48,311 nucleotides of DNA from an uncultured Lachnospira sp. Lineage in GTDB: Bacteria > Bacillota > Clostridia > Lachnospirales > Lachnospiraceae. The translations under genes were made by a program, and so were the position numbers. Under the pieces are notes generated by a model. The model was not told the DNA's origin. It worked only from the letters and a program-made list of their open reading frames with translations, and did no database searches. Positions 6,798-16,898 of the stretch are shown here, in pieces; position 1 is the stretch's first letter; every line of letters starts with the position of its first letter. The DNA lies in the NCBI GenBank assembly GCA_944381165.1, contig CALWKC010000023.1:1-48311 (forward strand), given 5' to 3'.

Positions 6798-9700
6798 TTA
6801 TGCCTGTTTTTCAAGATTTTTATTTGCGGTTGCAAGCATAAGTTTAATTCGGTTGAGCTGATTTACTTCCGAAGCACCCGGGTCATAGTCTACAGCAATA
6901 ATATTGGCATCAGGAAATGCTTCTCTTAGCTCTTTTATAACGCCCTTTCCTACGATATGGTTAGGAAGGCAGGCAAAAGGCTGACAGCAGACAATATTTC
7001 CTGCGCCGTTGTGAATAAGCTCAATCATTTCTCCGGTTAGAAGCCAGCCCTCTCCGGTCTGGTTTCCGAGTGACACAATATTTTTGGCAAGAGCGGCAGT
7101 TTCCTTGATGCTTGAAGGCGGTGTAAAGCGTTTGCTTTCCTTTAAAGCCTTTTTAGAGCTCTTGCGGAACCACTCAAGGAGCTTAATTACAGAGTTGCTT
7201 AAGAATGCTGATTTCTTTGAAGCTCCGAGATAATCGCGCTTAAAGTTTGCATTTTCGGCACAGTAGAGCAGAAATCCCATTAAATCAGGGACAACAGCCT
7301 CCGCTCCCTCGCTTTCAAGTAAGTCTACAAGATAGTTGTTGGCAGACGGAAGGAATTTTACAAGGATTTCGCCGACAACGCCGACTCTTGGTTTTTTAAT
7401 ATCAAGAAGCTCAATCTCATCAAAATCCTTTACTATGGCCTGAACATTTTTATCAAATTCACGCATTGAAACACGAGGCTTTGTGAGCTGCTCAATAAGT
7501 ACTTTTTTCCATTTTTCATGAAGTGCGTTTACCGAGCCGGGAACCTTTTCATATGGTCGTGTACGGTATACAACGTTCATGAATACATCTCCGTATACAA
7601 CAGCCATCATAGCTTTTTTAAGCATTTTGAGGTCATATTTAAAGCCTGAGTTAATCTCTAAGCCCTGAGCGCTGAGTGAGATTACAGGTATATGTGCAAG
7701 TCCTGCCTTTGTGAGCGCACGGCGGATAAAGCCGATATAGTTTGAGGCACGGCAGCCGCCGCCTGTCTGTGTGATTATAATTGCAGTTTTATCCAAATCA
7801 TATTTTCCTGAGAGAACTGCATTCATAATCTGTCCGACAACCATGAGAGACGGATAGCATGCGTCATTGTTTACATACTTAAGTCCCATGTCAACTGAAG
7901 ATTTATTGTCATTATCCAAAACCTCAAAATTGTAGCCGCATGATGAGAGTGCAGGTCCAAGCAAATCAAAATGTATAGGCGACATCTGAGGGCAGAGGAT
8001 TGTATAGTTTTTGCGCATCTCAGGAGTGAACTCAACACGCTCGAACGCTGCGCTTTCTATTTTGCGCTGGTAATGCTTTTTGTCGCGTACCTTTAAAGCG
8101 GCAATAAGTGAACGTACACGGATACGAGCGGCGCCTAAGTTGTTTACCTCATCTATTTTCAATACGGTATATATCTTTCCGGCTTTTGTGAGAATATCAT
8201 TTACTGCATCTGTAGTTACGGCATCAAGACCGCAGCCGAAGGAGTTAAGCTGTATTAAATCAAGGTTATCCTTTGTCTTTACATAGCTGGCCGCAGCGTA
8301 GAGTCTTGAGTGATACATCCACTGGTCCATGACAACTAACGGACGGTCAACATTTCCGAGATGTGACACGGAATCCTCTGTGAGTACGGCTATTCCGTAG
8401 GAGTTGATGAGTTCAGGTATACCGTGGTTGATTTCAGGGTCAACATGGTAAGGACGACCGGCAAGAACAATACCTCTTTTTCCTGTCTCATCCAGATATT
8501 TTATAACCTCTTCACCCTTTTTATGCATATCCTCACGGGACTGCATAAGCTCCTTCCACGCCTCAGAGACAGCTGCCTTTACCTCAGAGGAAGGAATATT
8601 TTTAAACTCCTCTGAAAGTCTCTTTGCAAGAATTGCCTCATTTTCAAATGAGAGGAACGGATTGCGAAAATCAATATTTTCGGTTTTTAATTCCTCCACG
8701 TTGTTTTTAATATTTTCGGCATACGAGGTTACGATAGGGCAGTTGTAATGGTTGTTGGTTTTTTCTATTTCTTTGTGCTCATAAGGCACGCAAGGGTAGA
8801 AAATAAATTTAACGCCCTGTTTTATGAGCCATGAAATATGGCCGTGTGCAAGTTTAGCAGGGTAGCATTCCGACTCTGACGGAATAGATTCAATTCCGAG
8901 CTCGTATATTTTGCGGTTTGACTGCGGAGATAAAACTACACGGTAGCCAAGCTTTGTAAAAAATGTAAACCAGAACGGATAGTTTTCATACATGTTGAGC
9001 ACTCTAGGAATACCCACTGTTCCGCGAGTTGCTGCATCAGCGGTGAGCGGCTCATAGTCAAACAGTCTGTGGAGCTTGTAATCAAAAAGGTTAGGAAGCT
9101 TTTCAGTCGTTTTTTCCTTTCCAAGACCGCGCTCACAGCGGTTTCCTGTAATAAACTGCCTTCCGCCTGAGAATTTATTGATTGTCAGATGACAGTTGTT
9201 AGTACATCCCTTGCAGCGTGCCATAGTAGTTGTAAATGTAAGCTCATTTATTTTGTCGATAGAGAGCATTGTAGATTCGGAAATTCCGTCATAGCGCTCT
9301 CTCGCGATAAGAGCAGCGCCGAAAGCCCCCATAATTCCCGCTATGTCAGGGCGGATTGCAGATACGCCTGTAATCTTTTCAAAGCTTCTAAGAACGGCAT
9401 CATTGTAAAATGTACCGCCCTGTACAACAATGTGTTTTCCCAAATCATCAGGGTCGGCAATTTTGATAACCTTATAGAGAGCGTTTTTGATAACGGAGTA
9501 CGCAAGTCCCGCAGAAATATCAGCAACCTCAGCACCTTCCTTCTGAGCCTGCTTTACCTTTGAATTCATAAATACGGTGCATCGTGTTCCCAAATCAATA
9601 GGATGTTTTGCGAACAGAGCTTCTTTTGCAAAATCCTCCACCGAAAAATTGAGAGATTTTGCAAAGGTTTCTATAAACGAGCCGCAGCCCGAAGAACATG

Positions 9701-11024
9701 CCTCATTTAACTGAACGGAATCGACAGTCTGGTTTTTGATTTTTATACATTTCATATCCTGACCGCCAATATCAATTATACAGTCAACCTCAGGGTCGAA
9801 AAATGCGGCGGCATAGAAATGAGAGACAGTCTCCACTTCGCCGTCATCAAGCATGAGAGCAGATTTTATTAAAGCTTCGCCGTAGCCGGTTGAGCACGAC
9901 TGAACAATTTTTGCGTCTGCCGGAAGCTTTGTGTAAATGTCTTTAATAGCGCGTATAGTTGTTGCAAGCGGAGAGCCGTTGTTGCTGCTGTAAAATGAAT
10001 AGAGCAGCTTTCCGTCCTCGCCTACAAGAGCAACCTTTGTGGTTGTAGAGCCCGCATCAATTCCAAGATAGCAGTTTCCCTTATAAGTTGAAATATCACC
10101 TGTTTCGACTTTCGCGCGGTTATGTCTCTCCGTAAATTCGTCATATGCCTTCTGATTTTCAAACAGAGGCTCCATACGCTCAACCTCGAAATCGAGCTTG
10201 ATTTTGCCTGAGAGACGCCTGATAATCTCGGATACGTCAACACAGACGTCCTCTTTGTAATTCATTGCGGAGCCTATAGCGGCAAAAAGGTGAGAGTGGT
10301 CGGGTGCTATAATCTGGTCCGGGCCGAGACTTAATGTACGGATAAATGCCTGGCGAAGCTCAGATAAGAAGTGAAGCGGACCACCCAGGAACGCCACATT
10401 TCCGCGTATAGGCTTACCGCAGGCAAGACCCGATATGGTCTGATTTACAACAGCCTGAAAGATAGACGCTGCAAGGTCCTCTTTTGTAGCGCCTTCGTTT
10501 ATCAGAGGCTGAATATCTGATTTTGCAAAAACACCGCATCTTGCGGCAATAGGATATATTGATTTGTAATTCTTTGCGTACTCGTTAAGCCCGGCAGCAT
10601 CGGTCTGCAGAAGCGTAGCCATCTGGTCGATAAACGAGCCTGTTCCGCCGGCGCAGATTCCGTTCATTCGCTGGTCTATTCCGTTTGTAAAATATATAAT
10701 TTTTGCATCCTCGCCGCCAAGCTCTATGGCAACGTCACACTGCGGAGCTTCATCCTGAAGTGCGGTAGATACAGCGACAACCTCCTGTGTGAAAGGAACT
10801 TCGAGATGTTTTGCAAGTGTCAGACCGCCCGAGCCTGTTATAACAGGATGACATCTGAAGGAGCCGATTTTTTCGACAGCCTTTTCAAGAAGTGACTGAA
10901 GTGTCTCCTGTATATTGGCAAAATGTCTTTCATAATCTGAGAAAACGACGGTATTATTGTCGTCAATAATGGCAATCTTAACAGTAGTAGAGCCTATATC
11001 AATTCCTAATTTGTATGTATTCAT
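6798..11024 (-). CDS. Giant 2-hydroxyacyl-CoA dehydratase activase / HgdB-like fusion
   Basis: The 1408-residue protein joins two ASKHA ATPase modules and reductase-like domains. Module 1 (about 1-270) starts [13 protein letters not shown] and has cluster cysteines in [10 protein letters not shown] and AARCGVF. Module 2 (about 318-580) starts [13 protein letters not shown] and has them in [11 protein letters not shown] and GTRCTVF. A Cys-rich motif follows (CKGCTNNC near 605, then NRCERG near 629). Next comes a DUF2229-like activase-associated region (about 660-880), then an HgdB-like region (about 900-1400) with GGGCRASN and VCCQPFAC. Family knowledge: HgdC-type activators use ATP to push an electron at low potential from a [4Fe-4S] cluster to a dehydratase or double-cubane protein. 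Substrate is unknown; no dehydratase subunit genes are adjacent. The ATG at 11024 has a distant AAGGAGG (about 24 bases), with no alternative start between. Confidence 0.85.
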   Translation of the reverse strand: MNTYKLGIDIGSTTVKIAIIDDNNTVVFSDYERHFANIQETLQSLLEKAVEKIGSFRCHPVITGSGGLTLAKHLEVPFTQEVVAVSTALQDEAPQCDVAIELGGEDAKIIYFTNGIDQRMNGICAGGTGSFIDQMATLLQTDAAGLNEYAKNYKSIYPIAARCGVFAKSDIQPLINEGATKEDLAASIFQAVVNQTISGLACGKPIRGNVAFLGGPLHFLSELRQAFIRTLSLGPDQIIAPDHSHLFAAIGSAMNYKEDVCVDVSEIIRRLSGKIKLDFEVERMEPLFENQKAYDEFTERHNRAKVETGDISTYKGNCYLGIDAGSTTTKVALVGEDGKLLYSFYSSNNGSPLATTIRAIKDIYTKLPADAKIVQSCSTGYGEALIKSALMLDDGEVETVSHFYAAAFFDPEVDCIIDIGGQDMKCIKIKNQTVDSVQLNEACSSGCGSFIETFAKSLNFSVEDFAKEALFAKHPIDLGTRCTVFMNSKVKQAQKEGAEVADISAGLAYSVIKNALYKVIKIADPDDLGKHIVVQGGTFYNDAVLRSFEKITGVSAIRPDIAGIMGAFGAALIARERYDGISESTMLSIDKINELTFTTTMARCKGCTNNCHLTINKFSGGRQFITGNRCERGLGKEKTTEKLPNLFDYKLHRLFDYEPLTADAATRGTVGIPRVLNMYENYPFWFTFFTKLGYRVVLSPQSNRKIYELGIESIPSESECYPAKLAHGHISWLIKQGVKFIFYPCVPYEHKEIEKTNNHYNCPIVTSYAENIKNNVEELKTENIDFRNPFLSFENEAILAKRLSEEFKNIPSSEVKAAVSEAWKELMQSREDMHKKGEEVIKYLDETGKRGIVLAGRPYHVDPEINHGIPELINSYGIAVLTEDSVSHLGNVDRPLVVMDQWMYHSRLYAAASYVKTKDNLDLIQLNSFGCGLDAVTTDAVNDILTKAGKIYTVLKIDEVNNLGAARIRVRSLIAALKVRDKKHYQRKIESAAFERVEFTPEMRKNYTILCPQMSPIHFDLLGPALSSCGYNFEVLDNDNKSSVDMGLKYVNNDACYPSLMVVGQIMNAVLSGKYDLDKTAIIITQTGGGCRASNYIGFIRRALTKAGLAHIPVISLSAQGLEINSGFKYDLKMLKKAMMAVVYGDVFMNVVYRTRPYEKVPGSVNALHEKWKKVLIEQLTKPRVSMREFDKNVQAIVKDFDEIELLDIKKPRVGVVGEILVKFLPSANNYLVDLLESEGAEAVVPDLMGFLLYCAENANFKRDYLGASKKSAFLSNSVIKLLEWFRKSSKKALKESKRFTPPSSIKETAALAKNIVSLGNQTGEGWLLTGEMIELIHNGAGNIVCCQPFACLPNHIVGKGVIKELREAFPDANIIAVDYDPGASEVNQLNRIKLMLATANKNLEKQA

Positions 11025-11068
11025 AATAGTATTAGGCGAAAGTGCCTGCCTCCTTAATTAAAATAAAC

Positions 11069-11125
11069 AGCGGATTTTTCGGCAAAAATCGTAAATTCGA
11101 AAAATGTCGAAAAATGCAATCCGCT
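11069..11125 (-). promoter_or_regulatory. Structured 5' leader hairpin of the activase gene
   Basis: AGCGGATT (11069-11076) and AATCCGCT (11118-11125) are perfectly complementary, with a second inner pairing of TTTTTCG (11075-11081) and CGAAAAA (11108-11114). The motif CGAAAAAT occurs twice in the loop. It begins essentially at the predicted transcription start of the minus-strand gene and ends before its AAGGAGG. Confidence 0.5.
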
Positions 11126-11127
11126 TA

Positions 11128-11156
11128 ATTATATTATGAAAAAATTTAAAATTCAA
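11128..11156 (-). promoter_or_regulatory. Predicted sigma-A promoter of the activase gene
   Basis: On the minus strand TTGAAT (11156-11151), a 17-base spacer and a perfect TATAAT (11133-11128). Transcription would begin near 11121, giving a leader of about 97 bases. Confidence 0.65.
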
Positions 11157-11229
11157 CTCGGTAGAGTGTATTTAATAAGGAAATAAGCTATATTTCATTT
11201 TTTTTTAATAATCTTAGATTTTACTTGCG

Positions 11230-11258
11230 TTGACAAAAATTGCCTTGCTATTTATACT
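11230..11258 (+). promoter_or_regulatory. Consensus sigma-A promoter for the rhomboid-like gene
   Basis: TTGACA (11230-11235), exactly 17 bases, then TATACT (11253-11258). It lies 46 bases before the start codon at 11305 and diverges from the activase promoter. Confidence 0.8.
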
Positions 11259-11304
11259 TGATTTGATATGTTCTTAATTAACGGGAAAGGGGCTTGTTTA
11301 TCGT

Positions 11305-12306
11305 ATGAAATTGTTTGACAGGATAGAACGACGATTCGGGAGGTTTGCGATTCCGAATCTGATGTATTATATAATAGGGGTTTATCTTATAGGCTTTGTG
11401 ATTGAGCTGTTTGCTCCGGAGGTCTATACCTATTACCTGAGTCTTGATGTGGAGAAGGTGCTGCATGGGCAGATATGGCGTATTGTCACTTTTATTCTGC
11501 AGCCGCCGTCAAGCAGCATTATTTTTATGGTGTTCACTCTGTATTTTTATTATATTATAGGCTCGGTGCTGGAACGGATATGGGGCTCGTTTAAGTTTAA
11601 TGTGTATTACTTCAGCGGAGTTATACTTCATATTATTGCTGCGTTTTTGATTTATTTCATATTCGGCTGGTCGTTTAACATGTCAACATATTATATTAAT
11701 CTTGCGCTGTTTATGGCTTTTGCGGTAGAGCAGGCTGACACAGAGGTTTTGTTGTTCTTTGTGCTTCCGATTAAAATGAAATGGCTCGGGTGGCTGGACG
11801 GAATTATTTTTGCGATAACGATTATCGGCGGTTATCTGACGCCTGTAATGCCAAAAGCTATATGGCGAGGGTTTTATAATGCCGGGCTTCTTGCGGGAAA
11901 TTCCTATACCTGCTATGTTATGGCAACCTGCGCGCTCGTATCTATGCTTAATTTTATTATTTTCTTTTTTGCGACAAAAAAGCCGGTAAGGAAAACAAGA
12001 ACTCAGAAAAATTACAGAAGAGCTACCGAAAACGCGCAGAGGGCGCGCCAGAGAAACAGCAGTCAGAGCTTTAACGAGAGATTTTACAATGCGAACAGCG
12101 AAAAGAGCACATGGGACAGCGCAAACAGGCCTTATATTAATCCGAGAGGAGCAAAGCACAGGTGCGCTGTATGCGGGAGGACAGAGCTTGATGACGACAG
12201 CCTTGTTTTCAGATTTTGTACAAAATGTGCGGGAAATCTTGAGTACTGTCAGGAGCATCTGTATACGCATATACATGTTGTCGACGGGAAGACGAAAAAT
12301 AATTGA
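11305..12306 (+). CDS. Rhomboid-like membrane protein lacking the protease motif, with zinc-binding tail
   Basis: The 333-residue protein has about six membrane helices between residues 15 and 230 in rhomboid order, including the interfacial segment GQIWRIVTFILQPP and LPIKMKWLGW before the fifth helix. The catalytic GxSG of active rhomboids is not visible (STYYINLALFMAF occupies the place) and no matching catalytic His is seen, so it is probably a pseudoprotease. A basic linker follows. The tail (about 285-333) holds CAVCG, CTKC and a further Cys and His residues (CQEHLYTHIH), resembling a zinc ribbon. It is preceded by a consensus promoter and an AAAGGGG ribosome site, and is followed by pyk with its own promoter. 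Substrate or partner is unknown. Confidence 0.78.
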   Translation: MKLFDRIERRFGRFAIPNLMYYIIGVYLIGFVIELFAPEVYTYYLSLDVEKVLHGQIWRIVTFILQPPSSSIIFMVFTLYFYYIIGSVLERIWGSFKFNVYYFSGVILHIIAAFLIYFIFGWSFNMSTYYINLALFMAFAVEQADTEVLLFFVLPIKMKWLGWLDGIIFAITIIGGYLTPVMPKAIWRGFYNAGLLAGNSYTCYVMATCALVSMLNFIIFFFATKKPVRKTRTQKNYRRATENAQRARQRNSSQSFNERFYNANSEKSTWDSANRPYINPRGAKHRCAVCGRTELDDDSLVFRFCTKCAGNLEYCQEHLYTHIHVVDGKTKNN

Positions 12307-12379
12307 AAACAAAACATAAATATGATAGTATTCATATAACAATTAAGACGAAAGTACAGAGATAAAGTGCATTTTTTTG

Positions 12380-12408
12380 TTGATATTAGTGCGTTTTTAT
12401 GAGATAAT
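12380..12408 (+). promoter_or_regulatory. Predicted promoter of pyk
   Basis: TTGATA (12380-12385), a 17-base spacer and GATAAT (12403-12408), about 60 bases ahead of the pyk start codon. Confidence 0.6.
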
Positions 12409-12470
12409 CTGTACTTGTGTTAAGAATTTATAAAAATTTAATAGAACTATTTTTTATTTTGGAGGTCACA

Positions 12471-13901
12471 ATGAAAAAAACTAAAATTATTTGTACTATG
12501 GGTCCGAATACCAACGACAGGGAGTTAATTAAACAGCTTGCGCTCGCAGGGATGGATGTTGCCAGATTTAATTTTTCACACGGGGATCACGAGGAGCAGG
12601 CAGGACGTTTTGCGCTTGTAGAGAGTGTCAGGACAGAGCTTAATATTCCGATTGCAACGCTGTTGGATACAAAAGGACCGGAAATAAGAACCGGTGACCT
12701 CAAAGACGGAAAGAAAGTGGTTTTAAAGGAAAATCAGAAGTTTACTCTTACAACCAGAGATATTCTGGGAGATGAGACAATCGGCAGAATTACATACGAT
12801 GGTCTGCCTCAGGATATAGCAAAGGGAAACAGAATTTTGATTGACGACGGTCTGATTGAGCTTTGTGTTGATGATGTAGTAAACGGCACAGATATCGAGT
12901 GCACGGTTATTAACGGAGGTGAACTCGGTTCAAGAAAGGGTGTCAATGTTCCTAATGTCAGCATTCGTCTTCCTGGCATTACAGAAAAGGATAAAGAAGA
13001 TATTATCTTCGGTATTGAAAAGGGCTTTGATTTTATTGCTGCGTCCTTTGTCAGAAATGCTGCATGTATTCAGGAAATCAAGGAGTTATTATGGTCGCAT
13101 AATGCAGATATTCCTGTTATAGCAAAGATTGAGAATGCAGAGGGAATTAAAAATCTTGATGAGATTATCCGCGTTGCAGACGGTATCATGGTTGCCAGAG
13201 GCGATATGGGTGTAGAGATTCCGGCTGAACAGGTTCCTCACATTCAGAAAGAGATTATCAAAAGGTGTAATGCAAATTATAAACCTGTTATCACAGCGAC
13301 ACAGATGCTTGATTCGATGATAAGAAATCCTCGTCCGACAAGAGCTGAGGTTACTGACGTTGCGAATGCTATTTATGACGGTACAGATGTTGTAATGCTC
13401 TCAGGTGAGACGGCTAACGGAAAATATCCTCTTGAGGCATTAAAAATGATGGTTAAGATTGCGGAGACTACAGAGAAGGATTTGCCTAAGAGTTATCGTG
13501 ATTATGCGAAGCTGCACACAAAGAGAGGCGTGTCCAGCGCTGTTACAAATGCGACTGTTCAGACAGCAGACAATCTTAACGCAAAGGCTATTGTATGCCC
13601 TACAATTTCAGGATTCACTGCGAGACTTGCGTCAAAGCTTAAGCCTAATACAGAAATTATCGGATGTTCGCCGTATGACTCAGTTTTGAGAAAGATGCAG
13701 ATTTATTGGGGAGTAAGACCTTTAAAGACAGCTGTTGAGACATCTACGGACAAGATTATCGACCATGCTATAGAGACTGCCGAGAACGCAGGATATGTCA
13801 ACGAGGGAGATGTTGTCATTGTATCAGCGGGTATCGCGACAAATTCGTCAGCATCATCAAAGAGAGGCCTTACAAACACAATGCGTGTAGTTACTGTTTA
13901 A
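12471..13901 (+). CDS. pyk: Pyruvate kinase
   Basis: Pyruvate kinase (476 residues) transfers phosphate from phosphoenolpyruvate to ADP, the last step of glycolysis. Visible signatures are KIICTMGPNT at the N-terminus, NFSHGDHEEQ, LDTKGPEIRTG, the metal/substrate motif PVIAKIENAEG near residues 213-223, and ARGDMGVEIP with TATQMLDSM. It has the normal catalytic and allosteric domains and lacks the extra C-terminal PEP-utiliser domain found in many Bacilli. The start is fixed by GGAGG eight bases before ATG 12471; the longer ORF from 12417 has no such site. Confidence 0.97.
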   Translation: MKKTKIICTMGPNTNDRELIKQLALAGMDVARFNFSHGDHEEQAGRFALVESVRTELNIPIATLLDTKGPEIRTGDLKDGKKVVLKENQKFTLTTRDILGDETIGRITYDGLPQDIAKGNRILIDDGLIELCVDDVVNGTDIECTVINGGELGSRKGVNVPNVSIRLPGITEKDKEDIIFGIEKGFDFIAASFVRNAACIQEIKELLWSHNADIPVIAKIENAEGIKNLDEIIRVADGIMVARGDMGVEIPAEQVPHIQKEIIKRCNANYKPVITATQMLDSMIRNPRPTRAEVTDVANAIYDGTDVVMLSGETANGKYPLEALKMMVKIAETTEKDLPKSYRDYAKLHTKRGVSSAVTNATVQTADNLNAKAIVCPTISGFTARLASKLKPNTEIIGCSPYDSVLRKMQIYWGVRPLKTAVETSTDKIIDHAIETAENAGYVNEGDVVIVSAGIATNSSASSKRGLTNTMRVVTV

Positions 13902-13937
13902 CAGATAAACGGTTTGGCGTATTAGATTATATTGATT

Positions 13938-14414
13938 ATGAAGAAAAAAGTTCTGAAAATCTGTGTATGGATTCCCGTGATAATTGTGGCTGTGGGGATT
14001 TTCGGATTTTCGAGTCAAGACGGTGAAAGCTCGGGCAGTACAAGCCGAAGAGTTGCAAATGTTCTGATAGATGTTGCCGACAGTATTCATCTGGTTGATG
14101 TCAGGTGGAACGGAAGAGAGCAGCTTGTCGAAAAGCTGCAGGTGCCGATAAGAAAGGCAGCTCATATTACTGAGTATGCGCTGCTTGCAGCACTGATATA
14201 TACAGCGCTTGCAGTTGACGGATTAAAGTGGAAGTTTACCGGTTATGCTGCTTTCGGCATTTCTGTGCTGTTTGCCTGTTCGGATGAGTTTCATCAGCTT
14301 TTCGTTCCGGGACGCAGCGGCTTAGCGGCGGACGTTTTAATTGATGCTTCCGGGATACTTATAGCAGTGCTTATCTGCGCGGCTTTAGACCGTAGGAAAA
14401 AGATAATTATATAG
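13938..14414 (+). CDS. VanZ-family membrane protein
   Basis: The 158-residue protein has four hydrophobic segments and the VanZ-family landmarks [13 protein letters not shown] after helix 1, [13 protein letters not shown], and a region with [14 protein letters not shown] and DVLIDASG. VanZ proteins are known mostly from glycopeptide resistance clusters, but chromosomal homologues like this are common in Firmicutes and have no settled function. There is no van cluster here, so resistance should not be inferred. The ATG at 13938 is preferred to the TTG at 13932; neither has a strong ribosome site. tyrS starts 44 bases after its stop. Confidence 0.85.
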   Translation: MKKKVLKICVWIPVIIVAVGIFGFSSQDGESSGSTSRRVANVLIDVADSIHLVDVRWNGREQLVEKLQVPIRKAAHITEYALLAALIYTALAVDGLKWKFTGYAAFGISVLFACSDEFHQLFVPGRSGLAADVLIDASGILIAVLICAALDRRKKIII

Positions 14415-14458
14415 TTTTGCGGGCTGGCGTAAAAAGTCACGCTGAATGGAGGATTACA

Positions 14459-15679
14459 ATGACACTTTATGATGAGTTAGTGGCAAGAGGACTTATTGCT
14501 CAGGTCACAGACGAAGAGCTTATAAAAGATTTGATTAACAACGGAAAAGCTACGTTTTATATCGGATTTGACCCTACGGCGGACAGTCTGCATGTGGGAC
14601 ATTTTATGGCGCTGTGCCTGATGAAAAGGCTTCAGATGGCGGGGAACAGACCTATTGCGCTTGTCGGAGGCGGTACAGCGATGATTGGCGATCCGTCAGG
14701 ACGTGAGGATATGAGAAAAATGATGACCGCAGAGCAGATTAATCACAATGTAGAGTGTTTTAAGAAGCAGATGTCGAGATTTATTGATTTTTCCGAGGGA
14801 AAAGCTATTCTTGTAAATAATGCGGACTGGCTTTTGAATCTCAACTATGTTGAATTTCTTCGTGAGGTCGGAGCCTGCTTTTCTGTTAATAATATGCTTC
14901 GTGCAGAGTGCTATAAGCAGAGAATGGAAAAGGGCCTGAGCTTCCTGGAGTTTAACTATATGATTATGCAGTCCTATGACTTTCTTATGCTCTATGAAAA
15001 ATATGGCTGCAATCTTCAGTTCGGCGGTGATGATCAGTGGAGCAATATGCTTGGCGGTACCGAGCTTATAAGAAAGAAGCTTGGAAAAGATGCATCAGCA
15101 ATGACGATAACGCTTCTGCTGAATTCAGAGGGTAAAAAAATGGGCAAGACTCAGTCGGGAGCAGTGTGGCTTGACCCTGAGAAGACGTCTCCTTATGATT
15201 TCTATCAGTATTGGAGAAATGTAGATGACGCCGATGTTCTTAAGTGCATCCGTATGCTCACGTTTCTTCCGATTGAAGAAATTGAGGCGATGAGCGGCTG
15301 GGAAGGAGCGCAGCTCAACAGGGCAAAGGAGATTTTGGCATATGAGCTCACAAAGCTTGTGCACGGTGAGGAAGAGGCCAAAAAGGCCGAGGCGACGGCT
15401 AAGTCTATCTTCACGGGAGGAGATTCCGAGAATATGCCTTCTGCTGTAATTTCAAAGTCTTCTTTTAAGGACAATATGATTGACGTTATTTCTGTTGTTC
15501 ATCAGGCAGGTCTTGCGGCCTCCAGGTCAGAAGCCAGAAGAGCGGTTGAACAGGGCGGAGTAAGTATCAACGGAGAAAAGGTTACGGCGATTGACGCTGC
15601 ATTTCCTATGGAAATGTTTGAGGAGGGCGTTGTTGTCAAAAAGGGAAAGAAGAGTTTCCGGAAGGTTACTGCAGAGTGA
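14459..15679 (+). CDS. tyrS: Tyrosyl-tRNA synthetase
   Basis: TyrRS (406 residues) charges tRNA-Tyr with tyrosine. Class I signatures are present: the HIGH-type motif HVGH near residue 43 and the KMSKS-type loop KMGKT near residue 224. Tyrosine-pocket motifs include [14 protein letters not shown] and [12 protein letters not shown]-terminal S4 RNA-binding domain follows (about 340-400). GGAGG lies before ATG 14459, so the longer ORF from 14417 was rejected. No T-box leader is visible; the vanZ-like gene ends only 44 bases upstream, so co-transcription is likely. Confidence 0.97.
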   Translation: MTLYDELVARGLIAQVTDEELIKDLINNGKATFYIGFDPTADSLHVGHFMALCLMKRLQMAGNRPIALVGGGTAMIGDPSGREDMRKMMTAEQINHNVECFKKQMSRFIDFSEGKAILVNNADWLLNLNYVEFLREVGACFSVNNMLRAECYKQRMEKGLSFLEFNYMIMQSYDFLMLYEKYGCNLQFGGDDQWSNMLGGTELIRKKLGKDASAMTITLLLNSEGKKMGKTQSGAVWLDPEKTSPYDFYQYWRNVDDADVLKCIRMLTFLPIEEIEAMSGWEGAQLNRAKEILAYELTKLVHGEEEAKKAEATAKSIFTGGDSENMPSAVISKSSFKDNMIDVISVVHQAGLAASRSEARRAVEQGGVSINGEKVTAIDAAFPMEMFEEGVVVKKGKKSFRKVTAE

Positions 15680-15725
15680 TTTATAAATTAAACTTTTTGG
15701 GGATTTCCGTAAAGGTGACTTATAA

Positions 15726-16898
15726 ATGAAAAAAGATGAAATTATAAGAATCAGAGTTGTCAGTGTGGCTGTGTTAATGGCTGCACTGGCACTAATTTTA
15801 ATATTCGGCGCCGGCAGCGGTGTGTTTTCAAAAATCATAAAGGAAATGAGCAGTGCAGATTCTCAGATGGACGCTGTTTCAGCCTCAATGTATAATCTTG
15901 TTTTTTACAGAGGAATGAATGCCTGCTATGAGCTTTTATTCGGGGCGGCAATATCTGTAACTGTTATAGCGGCGGCGGGCATTATTATTAAAATTAAGGG
16001 AACAGATATATGTCTGCGCGCTGCTGTTGTCACAGATACAGTTATCGGAATATTTCTTGTATTGTCATTTATCCTTGAAAAAAATGTTTTTCTGCACAGA
16101 ATTTTTGCAAAAATATATCTGGGCGTGTTTGAAGCACCGGCAGCAGGAGAGAGGCAGCTCGGAGTTCATGTTCTTATTGCAGGTATATTGATTGTTGTGC
16201 TGAGCATACTTTCTCATCTGCTGATAAAGTCCAGCGGAATACTTAAAATGACAGCTTACAAATCCGATAAAAGCCAGGGGAGATTTATTGTTCTGCCTGT
16301 AATTTACGCTATGCTGATTATTGATGCCGTAAGAGAGTGGGCGGTGAGCGCATCTTCAGGATTGTCACCGCTGTCCGGACAGGTATATGAGATTTTGCGG
16401 GATTACTATTTTGACGGCAGATTTTTGCTTGATATGCCTAAATGGATATTTGTTCTTGCAGCGGTACTTATTACGACAGTGATTACTGCCTTGTTGAAAA
16501 AATCTGTGGGAAAGTCCTTTTCAGTGCTGTTGGGCGTATTATTTGCAGTAATTGCAGCTGTGAGATGTATTGTATTTGCGTTTAATCTCCCTGCTCTGTT
16601 CGGTGTGGTTTCACTGGATGAAAAGGTATGCAGTATGACGGATACGGCAGGCTACGCCTATATAGTTCTGTTTGTGTTTGATGTGTTTTTCCTGACAGTA
16701 TTATCTGTATTGTGTCTTATCAATGCGCAGAAAAAAATACTGATAATCGCATCAGGTCATGCGGTTATCAGCATTGCGTTAATTTTTATTCTTAGCTTTG
16801 CGGGAATTGCAGCTGTTTATGCCGGCTGTGCCGCTGCGGATGTGCTTGCGTCAGCCGGATTGCTTTATGTTGTCTATACTGGTAGCGGCAATCATTGA
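15726..16898 (+). CDS. Polytopic membrane protein of unknown function
   Basis: The 390-residue protein has roughly ten hydrophobic segments, from residues 9-35 to the extreme C-terminus. The largest polar part is a loop around residues 210-240. No transporter signature, catalytic motif or known family was recognised. AAAGGTGA precedes the ATG. Its last 48 bases overlap the 3' end of rqcH on the opposite strand, with no terminator between, so the two genes are arranged tail to tail and their transcripts can pair. Confidence 0.75.
   Translation: MKKDEIIRIRVVSVAVLMAALALILIFGAGSGVFSKIIKEMSSADSQMDAVSASMYNLVFYRGMNACYELLFGAAISVTVIAAAGIIIKIKGTDICLRAAVVTDTVIGIFLVLSFILEKNVFLHRIFAKIYLGVFEAPAAGERQLGVHVLIAGILIVVLSILSHLLIKSSGILKMTAYKSDKSQGRFIVLPVIYAMLIIDAVREWAVSASSGLSPLSGQVYEILRDYYFDGRFLLDMPKWIFVLAAVLITTVITALLKKSVGKSFSVLLGVLFAVIAAVRCIVFAFNLPALFGVVSLDEKVCSMTDTAGYAYIVLFVFDVFFLTVLSVLCLINAQKKILIIASGHAVISIALIFILSFAGIAAVYAGCAAADVLASAGLLYVVYTGSGNH

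Noticed and set aside
11683-12342. 219-codon minus-strand frame opposite the rhomboid-like gene
   Set aside because: No ribosome site, no recognisable domain, and the plus strand has a consensus promoter and a membrane-protein pattern.
13938-14414. Glycopeptide resistance from the VanZ-like gene
   Set aside because: No vanHAX or regulator genes are present; VanZ-family proteins are common without resistance.
14415-14458. T-box leader before tyrS
   Set aside because: Only 44 bases separate tyrS from the upstream gene, too short for a T-box, and no conserved T-box sequence is seen.
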